The position numbers and the translations under genes are program-made. From Bacteroidales bacterium (GTDB lineage Bacteria > Bacteroidota > Bacteroidia > Bacteroidales > P3), in NCBI GenBank assembly GCA_017632095.1, contig JAGBSA010000174.1, positions 1 to 13,843 on the forward strand: 13,843 nt of DNA, given 5' to 3'. Shown piece after piece: positions 6,562 through 13,840 of this stretch (position 1 is its first letter; each line of letters begins with the position of its first letter). The notes below the pieces were generated by a model. That model was not told the origin of the DNA and ran no database searches. It saw only the letters and a program-made list of their open reading frames with translations.

Positions 6562-7689
6562 CTATAAGCATTCCAAGATTGTCTTGCACATAAACTTAGC
6601 TGCGTTTCCATCACCAAAAATCTTAGGAAAATCTTTCGGCGGATTGGCAAGATATTCTTTTGCTTTGCTTACTATCAAATCGAAGTCTGCATCGCAGATT
6701 GCAGCATTCCCACAATCCACAATCTCTTTCCACTCTGTTTGAGGTCTCAATATAACAGCCGGTTTGTTTAAGTAGTAAGCCTCTTTCTGCACTCCGCCCG
6801 AATCCGTCAAGATTAAATCGGACTGTTTCTCCAAATAAATCATTCCTAAGAAAGAAACAGGCTCGATGATTTGAATGTTTGGATTTTCTTCCACCGATTT
6901 TGCATATGTCTCTCCAAGCATTAAAGGCATCATCTTTTTTGTGCGAGGGTGCAATGGAAGAATTATTTTCTTGAAATTTGAAATCTCTATAATGGAATCA
7001 AAGATTGATTTCAGCCTTTCTTTGTCATCGGTATTGCTATTGCGGTGTATGGTACAGAGAACAAAACCTTCTTGCGGTATGTCGAACTTTTCTGCTACCG
7101 AATCAGCTTTTGACGAAAAGAAAAGCGTATTGTCATACATTATATCTCCACAATGATATATGTTTGGCTTGTTTGCTGTCGGCTTTTCTTGCAATTGGGT
7201 TGAGAAACCTTCGTTTACAAGATTCTCATAGCCTGTTCGAGTTGGAGAAAACAACAACGTGGAAACATGATCGCAAAGAATACGATTCACCTCTTCGGGC
7301 ATGGCTTTGTCAAAAGAACGTAATCCGGCCTCAATGTGAACAATCGGTAAATGCACTTTGCTTGCTGCTATCGCACCTGCAAGAGTCGAATTGGTATCTC
7401 CGTAAAGTATCAAAGCGTTCGGCTGTTCTGTTTCTATAACTTCTTCCAAGCGTTCAATCATCTTTGCAGTCTGCACACCATGTTTTCCACTGCCTACTGC
7501 AAGATTGTATTTCGGTGCAGGTATATCAAGTTCTGTGAAAAAGACTTCTGACATATTCTCATCATAATGCTGTCCTGTGTGTACAATCACTTCTTCTATT
7601 TTGTCAGAATAGCATTCCTTTATCGCACGACTAAAAGCTGAGGCCTTTATTATTTGAGGTCGTGCTCCTATAATGGTCAATAATTTCAT
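6562..7689 (-). CDS. wecB: UDP-N-acetylglucosamine 2-epimerase, non-hydrolysing
   Basis: This enzyme interconverts UDP-GlcNAc and UDP-ManNAc, a precursor of ManNAc, ManNAcA and related residues in capsules, LPS O-chains or other surface polymers. The 375-residue protein has the GT-B-like two-domain fold of the family. Visible motifs are IIGARPQ (6-12), HTGQHYDENM (37-46), Asp98 in YGDTNST, Glu120 in HIEAGLRS, Glu132 in MPEEVNR, His215 in TIHR, and the UDP-binding TDSGGVQKEAYYL (295-307) with RPQTEW (315-320). Its ATG overlaps the stop of the upstream glycosyltransferase as ATGA, so the two are translationally coupled. The usual next enzyme, UDP-ManNAc dehydrogenase (wecC), is not in the window, so the fate of UDP-ManNAc is unknown here. 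Confidence 0.95.
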   Translation of the reverse strand: MKLLTIIGARPQIIKASAFSRAIKECYSDKIEEVIVHTGQHYDENMSEVFFTELDIPAPKYNLAVGSGKHGVQTAKMIERLEEVIETEQPNALILYGDTNSTLAGAIAASKVHLPIVHIEAGLRSFDKAMPEEVNRILCDHVSTLLFSPTRTGYENLVNEGFSTQLQEKPTANKPNIYHCGDIMYDNTLFFSSKADSVAEKFDIPQEGFVLCTIHRNSNTDDKERLKSIFDSIIEISNFKKIILPLHPRTKKMMPLMLGETYAKSVEENPNIQIIEPVSFLGMIYLEKQSDLILTDSGGVQKEAYYLNKPAVILRPQTEWKEIVDCGNAAICDADFDLIVSKAKEYLANPPKDFPKIFGDGNAAKFMCKTILECL

Positions 7690-8912
7690 AGAGTCTGCAA
7701 TTTATCGTAAAATTCCTTTGCTATCTTATCTCGATTGAAGTTTTCGCTTGCATATTTCAAGCCATTCTCACCCAAAGTCTTCACAAGCTCGCGGTCATTG
7801 TACAGTTGCAAAATCTTATCCACCAAATCAATTTCATTTTCCGGCTCAAAAGCAACGCCACACTTGCCTTGCTCGACAAACAACGCCTTTGCCTCACCCT
7901 CTAATCCCAATATGACGGGCTTTTTCATCGCAAGGTTCTCAAAAATCTTCGAAGGAATCGCACCTTTGAACAAATCCAATTTCTTTAACGGAATTACACT
8001 TGCATCTATATCTGAAATAATTGCGTGCATCTGGGCTTTCGGCACAGCATCATAAAAGTCTAAGTTCTTCAAACCTAATTCCTCTTTCATGGCAAGAAGT
8101 TTCGGTTTCTCAGGACCGTTTCCCATCAATACGAATCTAATATCCGAATATTCCTCAAGGCGTTTTGCTGCATTCAAAATAATTTCTAAGCCTTGTGCAT
8201 GTCCGATTATGCCTCCGTAAAAGAGGATAAAATCATTCTGTCCGTAGCTTTGGCTTTCACGCCACTTGCCTTTGTCGGCACTCTTTTCAGCATCGTACAA
8301 TTTTATATCAACACCGTTCTTAAGCCAATAAACATCTTTCTTTGGGAAACGAGAAGATATATTTGCAACTATTCCTTGTGTTTGTCCGCTTATAAGACTT
8401 GCTTTCTTGTAACAAAACTCCTCCAAAACGGTTGCAAATTTAAGCAGTGTCTTATTAGTGATTATTCCCAGTTTCTCTGCAGTTTCTGGCCACAAATCGG
8501 AAACATTGAAAATCAATTTTGCACCTTTGGCTTTTGCCAACAAGTATGCCGTTGCTCCAAGGAACAATGGAGGACTCTCAACCAAAAGAAAGTCTTGACG
8601 TTTCAGCTTTAACAATCCATAAAACAAAGAAGAAAAGACAAAGGAAAAGTAATTCATCAATCTCTTTATTACGGATTTGGATTTTGAAACATAAATCCAA
8701 CTTCTGTAAATCGGCATTCCGTCCATTTCTTCCTTACAAAAGCATTTGCCTTTGTAGTTTTTGTGAATTTCCATCTGCGGATAGTTCGGCATTGCCGTCA
8801 TTATACTAACGTCAATGCCCATTTTCTTCAATCGAATCGCAAGTTCATACAATCGATTCTGCGGAGCACCCACCTCAGGTGGAAAATACTGTGTCAAAAT
8901 GACTAACTTCAT
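7686..8912 (-). CDS. Glycosyltransferase family 4, WbuB-like
   Basis: This is a cytoplasmic-face glycosyltransferase that adds a sugar from a nucleotide donor to a lipid-linked surface glycan. The 408-residue protein has the GT-B arrangement. The N-terminal acceptor domain opens with TQYFPPEVGAPQNRLYELA (7-25), and a hydrophobic amphipathic stretch (about 86-102) probably touches the membrane. The C-terminal donor domain has FYGGIIGHAQGLE (231-243), VLMGNGPEKP (261-270) and the E-containing donor motif IPSKIFENLAMKKPVI (319-334, Glu325). The pattern resembles WbuB, a transferase of N-acetylfucosamine-type sugars, but donor and acceptor cannot be read from sequence. The gene is first in a minus-strand unit and overlaps wecB by four bases, which suggests a ManNAc-derived or related amino-sugar pathway. 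Confidence 0.9.
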   Translation of the reverse strand: MKLVILTQYFPPEVGAPQNRLYELAIRLKKMGIDVSIMTAMPNYPQMEIHKNYKGKCFCKEEMDGMPIYRSWIYVSKSKSVIKRLMNYFSFVFSSLFYGLLKLKRQDFLLVESPPLFLGATAYLLAKAKGAKLIFNVSDLWPETAEKLGIITNKTLLKFATVLEEFCYKKASLISGQTQGIVANISSRFPKKDVYWLKNGVDIKLYDAEKSADKGKWRESQSYGQNDFILFYGGIIGHAQGLEIILNAAKRLEEYSDIRFVLMGNGPEKPKLLAMKEELGLKNLDFYDAVPKAQMHAIISDIDASVIPLKKLDLFKGAIPSKIFENLAMKKPVILGLEGEAKALFVEQGKCGVAFEPENEIDLVDKILQLYNDRELVKTLGENGLKYASENFNRDKIAKEFYDKLQTL

Positions 8913-8948
8913 AAAATTCGTTCAAGGATTCTTATTTCTAAAACTTCG

Positions 8949-8956
8949 CAAAGGTA
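8949..8956 (-). promoter_or_regulatory. Probable -7 promoter element for the glycosyltransferase-wecB unit
   Basis: On the minus strand these bases read TACCTTTG, matching the Bacteroidetes -7 consensus TAnnTTTG, and end 36 bases upstream of the glycosyltransferase ATG. No TTTG stands at the usual 17-23-base distance. The nearest TTG is only 12 bases upstream, so the -33 half is unsupported. A single TTTCTAAAACTTCG block related to the 21-bp repeats (8935-8948) abuts it on the downstream side. Confidence 0.5.
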
Positions 8957-9025
8957 ATCTTTTTTAAGCAATCTCTAAGCATAATTTGACGATAAAGTTT
9001 CACACATCAAAATTTAACTCTATCT

Positions 9026-9130
9026 ATCTCTTGATTTTGGGAAAATGAAACTTGATTTCAGTAAATTAAAACTTGAATCTAATTTACCAAAACTTGAATT
9101 CCGTTTTCTAAAACGAAGTTTTGGTAAATC
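9026..9130. repeat. Five degenerate 21-bp tandem units (copy B)
   Basis: Units begin at 9026, 9047, 9068, 9089 and 9110, exactly 21 bases apart. CTTGATTT recurs at 9030 and 9051, AAAACTTGAAT at 9068 and 9089, and the last unit is the perfect core AAAACGAAGTTTT. A 14-bp perfect inverted pair (9082-9095 with 9116-9129) encloses an inner 6-bp pair (9102-9107 with 9110-9115), which would form a long hairpin. The array lies between divergent genes, so it cannot be acting simply as a transcription terminator. Confidence 0.78.
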
Positions 9131-9263
9131 ACTATAAAATACGAGTTTACAAACACAGCGAATCGCCTTGATTTTTGCTCGTTTCCAGATATGCTTTCCA
9201 AATAAAATCAACTCAATACATTTAATCAAATGACACATATGCCGATTATTGCATCTTATTTCG

Positions 9264-9271
9264 TATCTTTG
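9264..9271 (+). promoter_or_regulatory. Probable -7 promoter element for the ansA operon
   Basis: TATCTTTG matches TAnnTTTG and ends 23 bases before the ansA ATG. No TTTG lies at the normal -33 distance; a TTG occurs 12 bases upstream (9249-9251). It is the only good -7 match close to the start of this four-gene unit. Confidence 0.55.
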
Positions 9272-9294
9272 CCAATCAATCTTTAAGAATAGAT

Positions 9295-10317
9295 ATGAAA
9301 AATATTTTGGTTATTTACACAGGAGGAACAATTGGAATGGTAAAGGACAAGATTACCGGAGCCCTTCACCCTTTCGATATGAAGAAAATCTACGAAGCTC
9401 TTCCTGTTTTGAAGGAATTGGATTGCAATATAGACACTCTGCAAATCGATCCCATAATTGACTCTTCTGATATGAACTCTGAGGTTTGGATAAGACTCGC
9501 TAAATTGATTAAAGAGAAGTATGAGTCTTACGATGGCTTTGTTGTGCTGCATGGAACCGACACAATGAGCTACACAGCCTCTGCTTTGAGTTTCTTATTA
9601 GAGAATCTATCAAAACCAGTCGTTATAACAGGAAGCCAACTTCCTCTTGGAATGATCAGAACTGACGGAAGGGAAAACATAATCTCCGCTATAGAAATCG
9701 CAGCCAATGATTCGGTAGCCATTCCCGAAGTTTGCATATTCTTTGAGAATAAATTGTTCCGCGGAAACCGCACTACAAAATTCAATGCTGAGCATTTCGA
9801 GGCTTTCTATTCAGGAAACTATCCTTCATTAGCAAAAGTCGGCATAAACATCGGCTACAAGAAACATCTATTACGAGAACCTAGCACACTACCTCTTCGA
9901 ATCTACGACAAGATGTGTGAACAGGTGATAATAGTTAAAGTGCACCCTGCACTGAAACGAGAACACCTTGAAGCATTTTTAGCTGTTGATAATCTGAAAG
10001 GAGTAATCCTTGAAACATATGGAAGTGGTAATGCTCCAACTGCTGATTGGTTCATAGGTGCAATCAAGAAAGCAATAGACAAAGGAATAATTGTATTGAA
10101 CGTAACTCAATGTAAAGCCGGCAGTGTGGTGATGGGACATTACGAAGCTTCAAGAGAGTTGCTCAACATAGGAGTTGTGTCCGGTGGAGATATAACTACG
10201 GAAGCTGCTTTGACGAAATTGATGTTTGTTTTGGCTAATTACGATGACAAAGAAACAATTCGTAAGATGCTAAGTAGCGATTTGAGAGGCGAAATCACAG
10301 AGAAAAGCATTTGTTAA
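9295..10317 (+). CDS. ansA: Type I (cytoplasmic) L-asparaginase
   Basis: This enzyme hydrolyses L-asparagine to aspartate and ammonia in the cytoplasm. The 340-residue protein has the two-domain asparaginase fold. The nucleophile Thr12 lies in YTGGTIGM (8-15). The second active-site pair Thr88-Asp89 lies in LHGTDTMSYTASAL (85-98), with ITGSQLPLG (111-119) after it. Lys162 in FRGNRTTKF completes the catalytic set in the positions known for E. coli AnsA. There is no signal peptide, which separates it from the periplasmic type II enzyme. The ATG is chosen because the TGGTI motif starts eight residues in. The gene opens a tightly spaced operon: hldA begins one base after its stop codon. Why an asparaginase is grouped with envelope genes is not evident. 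Confidence 0.95.
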   Translation: MKNILVIYTGGTIGMVKDKITGALHPFDMKKIYEALPVLKELDCNIDTLQIDPIIDSSDMNSEVWIRLAKLIKEKYESYDGFVVLHGTDTMSYTASALSFLLENLSKPVVITGSQLPLGMIRTDGRENIISAIEIAANDSVAIPEVCIFFENKLFRGNRTTKFNAEHFEAFYSGNYPSLAKVGINIGYKKHLLREPSTLPLRIYDKMCEQVIIVKVHPALKREHLEAFLAVDNLKGVILETYGSGNAPTADWFIGAIKKAIDKGIIVLNVTQCKAGSVVMGHYEASRELLNIGVVSGGDITTEAALTKLMFVLANYDDKETIRKMLSSDLRGEITEKSIC

Positions 10318-10318
10318 C

Positions 10319-11314
10319 ATGGATTACAAAGAATTATTCAAGCAATTCGAGTCGCTAAACGTAATGATAGTGGGCGATGTTATGATAGACGCCTACTGGT
10401 ATGGGAAAGTAGAAAGAATATCTCCTGAAGCCCCCGTTCCAGTGTGCACTGTTGAGAGACGGGAAAACCGTCTTGGTGGAGCAGCTAACGTAGCTCTCAA
10501 CATAACTTCAATGGGTGCTACGCCAATTATTTGTTCCGTTGTGGGGAATGACGCAGAGGGGAAAATACTTCAAGAATTATTCACCTCAAGTGCTATGTCT
10601 GTTGAAGGCATTGTTGCAAGCGACAAACGCTGTACAACAGTCAAGACAAGAATCATTGGAAACAAATCACAGATGCTTAGAATCGACGCCGAGAAAGACT
10701 CTCCTATTTCAGAAGATGAAGAAATCATTTTCATAGAAAGAATAAACCACATCTTAGATTCTAAAAAGATTGACGCTCTTATCTTCCAAGACTACGACAA
10801 AGGCGTGATTACTCCAAATGTAATCAAACAAATAACCGATAAAGCCAAGAGTAAAAATATTCCTATTTGCGTTGATCCAAAGAAACGCAACTTTGCGAAT
10901 TATCACAATGCCGATTTATTCAAGCCTAATTTGAAAGAATTGAAAGAAGGCTTGAATTTGAATATTGCAACGCCTGACAAAGAATCACTAATAAAAGCAG
11001 CTGACATATTACATCAAACAATGAACATTCGGAAAATCTTTATCACGCTTAGCGAATACGGAGTCTTTATAGCCGATTATACTTCCGACAAAGCAGATGT
11101 TCATTTGCTTCCGGCACAACTAAGAAAGATTGCAGACGTTAGCGGAGCCGGAGATACGGTTATAAGTCTTGCAAGTTTGTGTCTTGCTTTGAATCTTCCA
11201 GCAGCAGAATTGGCAAAAATAAGCAATATGTCCGGTGGCTTGGTTTGCGAATATGCAGGAGTAGTTCCAATAGATAAATCCGTCTTACTTTCAGAATTGA
11301 ATCGTCATGAATAG
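10319..11314 (+). CDS. hldA: D-glycero-beta-D-manno-heptose-7-phosphate kinase (RfaE domain I, PfkB family)
   Basis: This is a carbohydrate kinase that phosphorylates heptose-7-phosphate at C1 during synthesis of ADP-heptose for the LPS inner core. The 331-residue protein is a PfkB/ribokinase-fold kinase with the RfaE-type N-terminus VGDVMIDAYWYGKVERISPE (18-37) followed by APVPV and by RLGGAANVALN (51-61). The C-terminal anion hole and catalytic base are in DVSGAGDTV (273-281, Asp279). The cytidylyltransferase domain fused to it in E. coli HldE is absent, so nucleotide transfer must come from a separate protein outside the window. The gene starts one base after ansA ends, and its last eight bases overlap porT, suggesting translational coupling. 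A related PfkB specificity cannot be fully excluded. Confidence 0.88.
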   Translation: MDYKELFKQFESLNVMIVGDVMIDAYWYGKVERISPEAPVPVCTVERRENRLGGAANVALNITSMGATPIICSVVGNDAEGKILQELFTSSAMSVEGIVASDKRCTTVKTRIIGNKSQMLRIDAEKDSPISEDEEIIFIERINHILDSKKIDALIFQDYDKGVITPNVIKQITDKAKSKNIPICVDPKKRNFANYHNADLFKPNLKELKEGLNLNIATPDKESLIKAADILHQTMNIRKIFITLSEYGVFIADYTSDKADVHLLPAQLRKIADVSGAGDTVISLASLCLALNLPAAELAKISNMSGGLVCEYAGVVPIDKSVLLSELNRHE

Positions 11315-12020
11315 AATAAAGAAAATAATATTTGCTTTGGTCGCTCTGTTTGCCTCAGTGCAAGCCTTCGCACAAAGTTCGCCGCCAAACCTTCCTCATT
11401 ATGATGACAAATTGATTCACTTCGGTTGCATCATTGGCTACAATCAGCTTTACACACAGATGATCGAGAAAGAGAATCGTCCGCTTATGGATACCATAAT
11501 GGGATTTAACTCCGCTCGAAACAGCGGATTCACACTTGGATTCGTGCTTTGCGATTTACGAATGAATAGTTACATGCGACTACGCTTCCAACCCTCTTTG
11601 AATTTCGCCGATAGACGATTGAATTTCTCAATAAACAAAGACGGGAAGTTTGTAGAGCAAGCTATACCTTTTGAAGTCGTTTACTTAGAACTGCCTTTGG
11701 AATTTAAGATTCAGTCAAAGCGTTGGCGTAACTTCAGACCTTATCTTATCGCAGGGGGGAAATATAGCTACGACCTTGCTTCTATCAAACGTAAAAAGGC
11801 AACTCCGGACGAGATTATGATGAAAATAGACAACTCTGAGCTGTTTTACACTCTCGGATTCGGATTTGACTTTTACCTTAACTACATTAAGCTCGGCATA
11901 GAGCTGAAAACGTCCTACGGATTGAGCAATATACTTGTCCATGACTACAAAACGATGTACTCATCGGTGTTAGACAACCTCAAAACGCAGATTTTCTACA
12001 TCAACTTCACATTTGAATAG
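11307..12020 (+). CDS. porT: PorT-like outer-membrane beta-barrel protein of the type IX secretion system
   Basis: PorT/SprT is an outer-membrane protein required in Porphyromonas gingivalis and Flavobacterium for secretion of CTD-bearing cargo by the T9SS. This 237-residue protein has a clear signal peptide: basic MNRIKK, a hydrophobic core (7-18) and a likely cleavage AFA/Q after residue 22. The remainder is rich in alternating aromatic and polar beta strands. Segments resembling PorT include HYDDKLIHFGCIIGYN (31-46), the RLRFQPSLNFADRRL stretch (91-105), YLELPLEFKIQSKRWRNFRP (126-145), YLIAGGKYSYDLAS (146-159) and a final strand ending FYINFTFE. The length is close to P. gingivalis PorT. 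It starts inside the end of hldA and ends two bases before the FAD gene. A generic PorT-family outer-membrane barrel is the alternative. Confidence 0.82.
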   Translation: MNRIKKIIFALVALFASVQAFAQSSPPNLPHYDDKLIHFGCIIGYNQLYTQMIEKENRPLMDTIMGFNSARNSGFTLGFVLCDLRMNSYMRLRFQPSLNFADRRLNFSINKDGKFVEQAIPFEVVYLELPLEFKIQSKRWRNFRPYLIAGGKYSYDLASIKRKKATPDEIMMKIDNSELFYTLGFGFDFYLNYIKLGIELKTSYGLSNILVHDYKTMYSSVLDNLKTQIFYINFTFE

Positions 12021-12022
12021 TC

Positions 12023-13564
12023 ATGAACAAAGAAATAGACTTGTTATTGACGCCCGAAGAAGCGGCAAACCAAACAACACTCAAACGAATTGCCGCCTCA
12101 GAAAGCGGAATCCCTGCAAAGGACATCAAATGCTTGAAGATAATTCGCAGAAGCATAGATGCACGACACCGCCCCGTCTATCGACTAAAAGTATTCCTAT
12201 CCACAGAAGAACAATCTTTGGAAAGAGCAAAACCCAACTATCAAGACGTATCACAAAAAGAAAGCGTCATAATAGTCGGAGCAGGACCTTGCGGATTGTT
12301 TGCAGCATTGAAGTTGATAGAATGCGGATTGAAACCGATAATTCTTGAGCGCGGAAAGTGCATAGAAGAACGCAAGAAAGACATTGCAATCATTGCAAGA
12401 AACAAAGAACTGAATACCGAATCGAATTGGTGCTTTGGCGAAGGTGGAGCAGGGACTTTCTCCGACGGAAAGCTATACACACGTTCCAATAAGAGAGGTA
12501 ACATTAACGAAGTCTTGGAAACCTTTGTCGAATTCGGAGCAGACGAAAACATATTGGCAGATACGCATGCTCATATAGGGACTGACAAACTCTCGAGGGT
12601 AATAAAAAACATCAGAGCAAAGATTCTTCAGTGCGGAGGGGAATATCACTTCAACGCAAAGGTGATTGACTTTATCGTAAAAGACAAAACAATTCTCGGA
12701 GTTAAACTTTCGGACGGCAGAACGATTGAAAGCCAAGCCACAATCTTAGCCTGCGGACACTCAGCAAGGGATATATATGAATTATTTGCCGCAAAGGCAT
12801 GGGCAATCGAAGCCAAACCATTTGCAATGGGCGTCAGAGTGGAACATTCACAAGAATTGATAAATCGTTCTCAGTATCACTCGCCACACTATTCCCATTT
12901 GCTGCCTCCTGCCTCCTACTCTCTTGTTCACAATGTAAAGGATAGAGGCGTCTTTTCTTTCTGTATGTGTCCCGGAGGCATGATTATACCGTCTTCAACC
13001 GAGAAAGGACAACTTGCAGTCAATGGAATGTCGTCTTCATTACGCAATTCACCATTTGCCAACTCAGGACTTGTAGTATCGATAAAAGAATCCGATGCCG
13101 CAGCATTTGCAAATCATGGTGCTCTGTCTTTGATGCGATTTCAAGAGGCTTGCGAAAAACAGATGTATATCAACAATCAAATTGCACCGGCTCAAAGAAT
13201 AAGCGACTTTATCGCCTCTCGAGCATCGCGAAACCTTTGTTCATCGTCTTATCCCGCAGGATTGTATGCTTGTAATATGAAAGACTACCTGCCAAAGGTC
13301 GTTTCCGAGAATCTGAAAGCAGGTTTGAAAGTCTTTGATCAAAAGATTAAAGGATTCATCTCAGACAATGCCTTGATAATAGGCTTAGAATCGCGCACCT
13401 CTTCCCCTGTCAGAATACCAAGAGATAGAGACAGCTTACAGCATATTGAGTTAAAGAATCTATACCCTTGTGGTGAGGGTGCAGGATATGCAGGCGGAAT
13501 CACCTCATCAGCAATAGACGGCATCAATGCCGCAAAGAAAATTGCCGAAACCCTGATTCACTAA
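12023..13564 (+). CDS. Uncharacterised FAD-dependent oxidoreductase (COG2509-type)
   Basis: The 513-residue protein has a small N-terminal domain (about 1-75, containing LLTPEEA and IIRRSIDARHRPVYRL) and then a Rossmann FAD-binding region with SVIIVGAGPCGLFAALKLIE (81-100). The GxGxxG glycines lie at 86-91 and the ribose-binding Glu109 in ILERG. The family-specific segment NWCFGEGGAGTFSDGKLYTR (135-154) follows. The C-terminal FAD-contacting motif LYPCGEGAGYAGGITSSAID (480-499) closes the fold. It has no signal peptide or membrane segment, so it is cytosolic. This family is widely conserved but I know no established substrate. It begins two bases after porT, so it is the last gene of the ansA-hldA-porT unit. 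A terminator follows immediately. Confidence 0.88.
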   Translation: MNKEIDLLLTPEEAANQTTLKRIAASESGIPAKDIKCLKIIRRSIDARHRPVYRLKVFLSTEEQSLERAKPNYQDVSQKESVIIVGAGPCGLFAALKLIECGLKPIILERGKCIEERKKDIAIIARNKELNTESNWCFGEGGAGTFSDGKLYTRSNKRGNINEVLETFVEFGADENILADTHAHIGTDKLSRVIKNIRAKILQCGGEYHFNAKVIDFIVKDKTILGVKLSDGRTIESQATILACGHSARDIYELFAAKAWAIEAKPFAMGVRVEHSQELINRSQYHSPHYSHLLPPASYSLVHNVKDRGVFSFCMCPGGMIIPSSTEKGQLAVNGMSSSLRNSPFANSGLVVSIKESDAAAFANHGALSLMRFQEACEKQMYINNQIAPAQRISDFIASRASRNLCSSSYPAGLYACNMKDYLPKVVSENLKAGLKVFDQKIKGFISDNALIIGLESRTSSPVRIPRDRDSLQHIELKNLYPCGEGAGYAGGITSSAIDGINAAKKIAETLIH

Positions 13565-13566
13565 AA

Positions 13567-13603
13567 TAAAACGCCGTTTCACACTCAACGAAACGGCGTT
13601 TTA
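13567..13603. terminator. Strong terminator at the end of the ansA-hldA-porT-FAD operon
   Basis: A perfect 14-bp stem (13567-13580 with 13590-13603) encloses a 9-base loop, three bases after the stop codon. The G+C-rich centre CGCCG/CGGCG is flanked by A4 and T4 runs, so it could stop transcription from either side. Each arm is itself of the form AAAAC-GCC-GTTTC or GAAAC-GGC-GTTTT, the same quasi-palindromic plan as the 21-bp repeat units, and the right arm is in register with the repeats that follow. Confidence 0.9.
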
Positions 13604-13652
13604 AGATTTCCTTTCTTCGTTTTAGAAAATTAAAACAAAGAATTATTTTTCA
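13590..13652. repeat. 21-bp tandem units downstream of the FAD gene (copy C)
   Basis: Units begin at 13590, 13611 and 13632. Their first thirteen bases read GAAACGGCGTTTT, CTTTCTTCGTTTT and AAAACAAAGAATT. The second unit shares its first 19 bases with the unit at 4818, and the unit after each follows in the same register (13632 and 4839), so copies A and C share a common origin over at least 42 bases. A weaker 21-base echo may continue, with CTTT at 13661, 13682 and 13703. Confidence 0.65.
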
Positions 13653-13774
13653 CTTGGTTACTTTGGCTTTCGGCTATCGGCCTTTGGCAAACTTCAAATG
13701 AACTTTCTAAACCTCCAAACTTAGCTTTGCGATGCGTAAAATTTCTTTTTCTATTCGTACTTCTTTGTTGTACG

Positions 13775-13840
13775 ACCATTATCAGTAAGTGATAATCCGA
13801 TTATCACGCCTTGGTAATACCATTATCAGTAAGTGATAAT
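13775..13840. repeat. 22-bp tandem palindromic repeat, three units, cut by the window end
   Basis: Three units of 22 bases begin at 13775, 13797 and 13819. Each is a 3-base lead (ACC, CCG, ACC) plus ATTATCA, a 5-base centre and TGATAAT (TGGTAAT in the second). The first and third units are identical, and the second differs mainly in its centre (CGCCT instead of GTAAG). The 7-base arms of units one and three are perfect inverted repeats. The preceding 22 bases have a different palindrome, CGTAC/GTACG (13756-13760 with 13770-13774), in the same register. The array probably continues past the window. Confidence 0.8.

Larger units (their letters stand above)
8913..9294. other. Divergent intergenic region with repeat array
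   Basis: These 382 bases separate the minus-strand glycosyltransferase from plus-strand ansA. They hold a -7-like element at each end (8949-8956 minus, 9264-9271 plus) and a five-unit 21-bp repeat array in between (9026-9130). The stretch 9131-9240 shows nothing I can assign. A 72-codon minus-strand frame (9020-9238) is largely a translation of the repeat as 7-residue periods and I do not accept it as a gene. Confidence 0.6.

Noticed and set aside
9020..9238. A 72-codon minus-strand reading frame with 7-residue periodic sequence
   Set aside because: The periodicity is only the 21-bp DNA repeat read in one frame. The units vary without codon bias, and there is no start context or family resemblance.
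13756..13774. CGTAC/GTACG inverted pair as a stand-alone operator
   Set aside because: Five-base arms with a nine-base loop are weak alone. It is worth noting only because it is in register with the 22-bp repeats.
13775..13840. A possible CRISPR array
   Set aside because: The conserved unit is 19-22 bases with no unique spacers of about 30 bases between copies; only a five-base centre changes. No cas gene is present.
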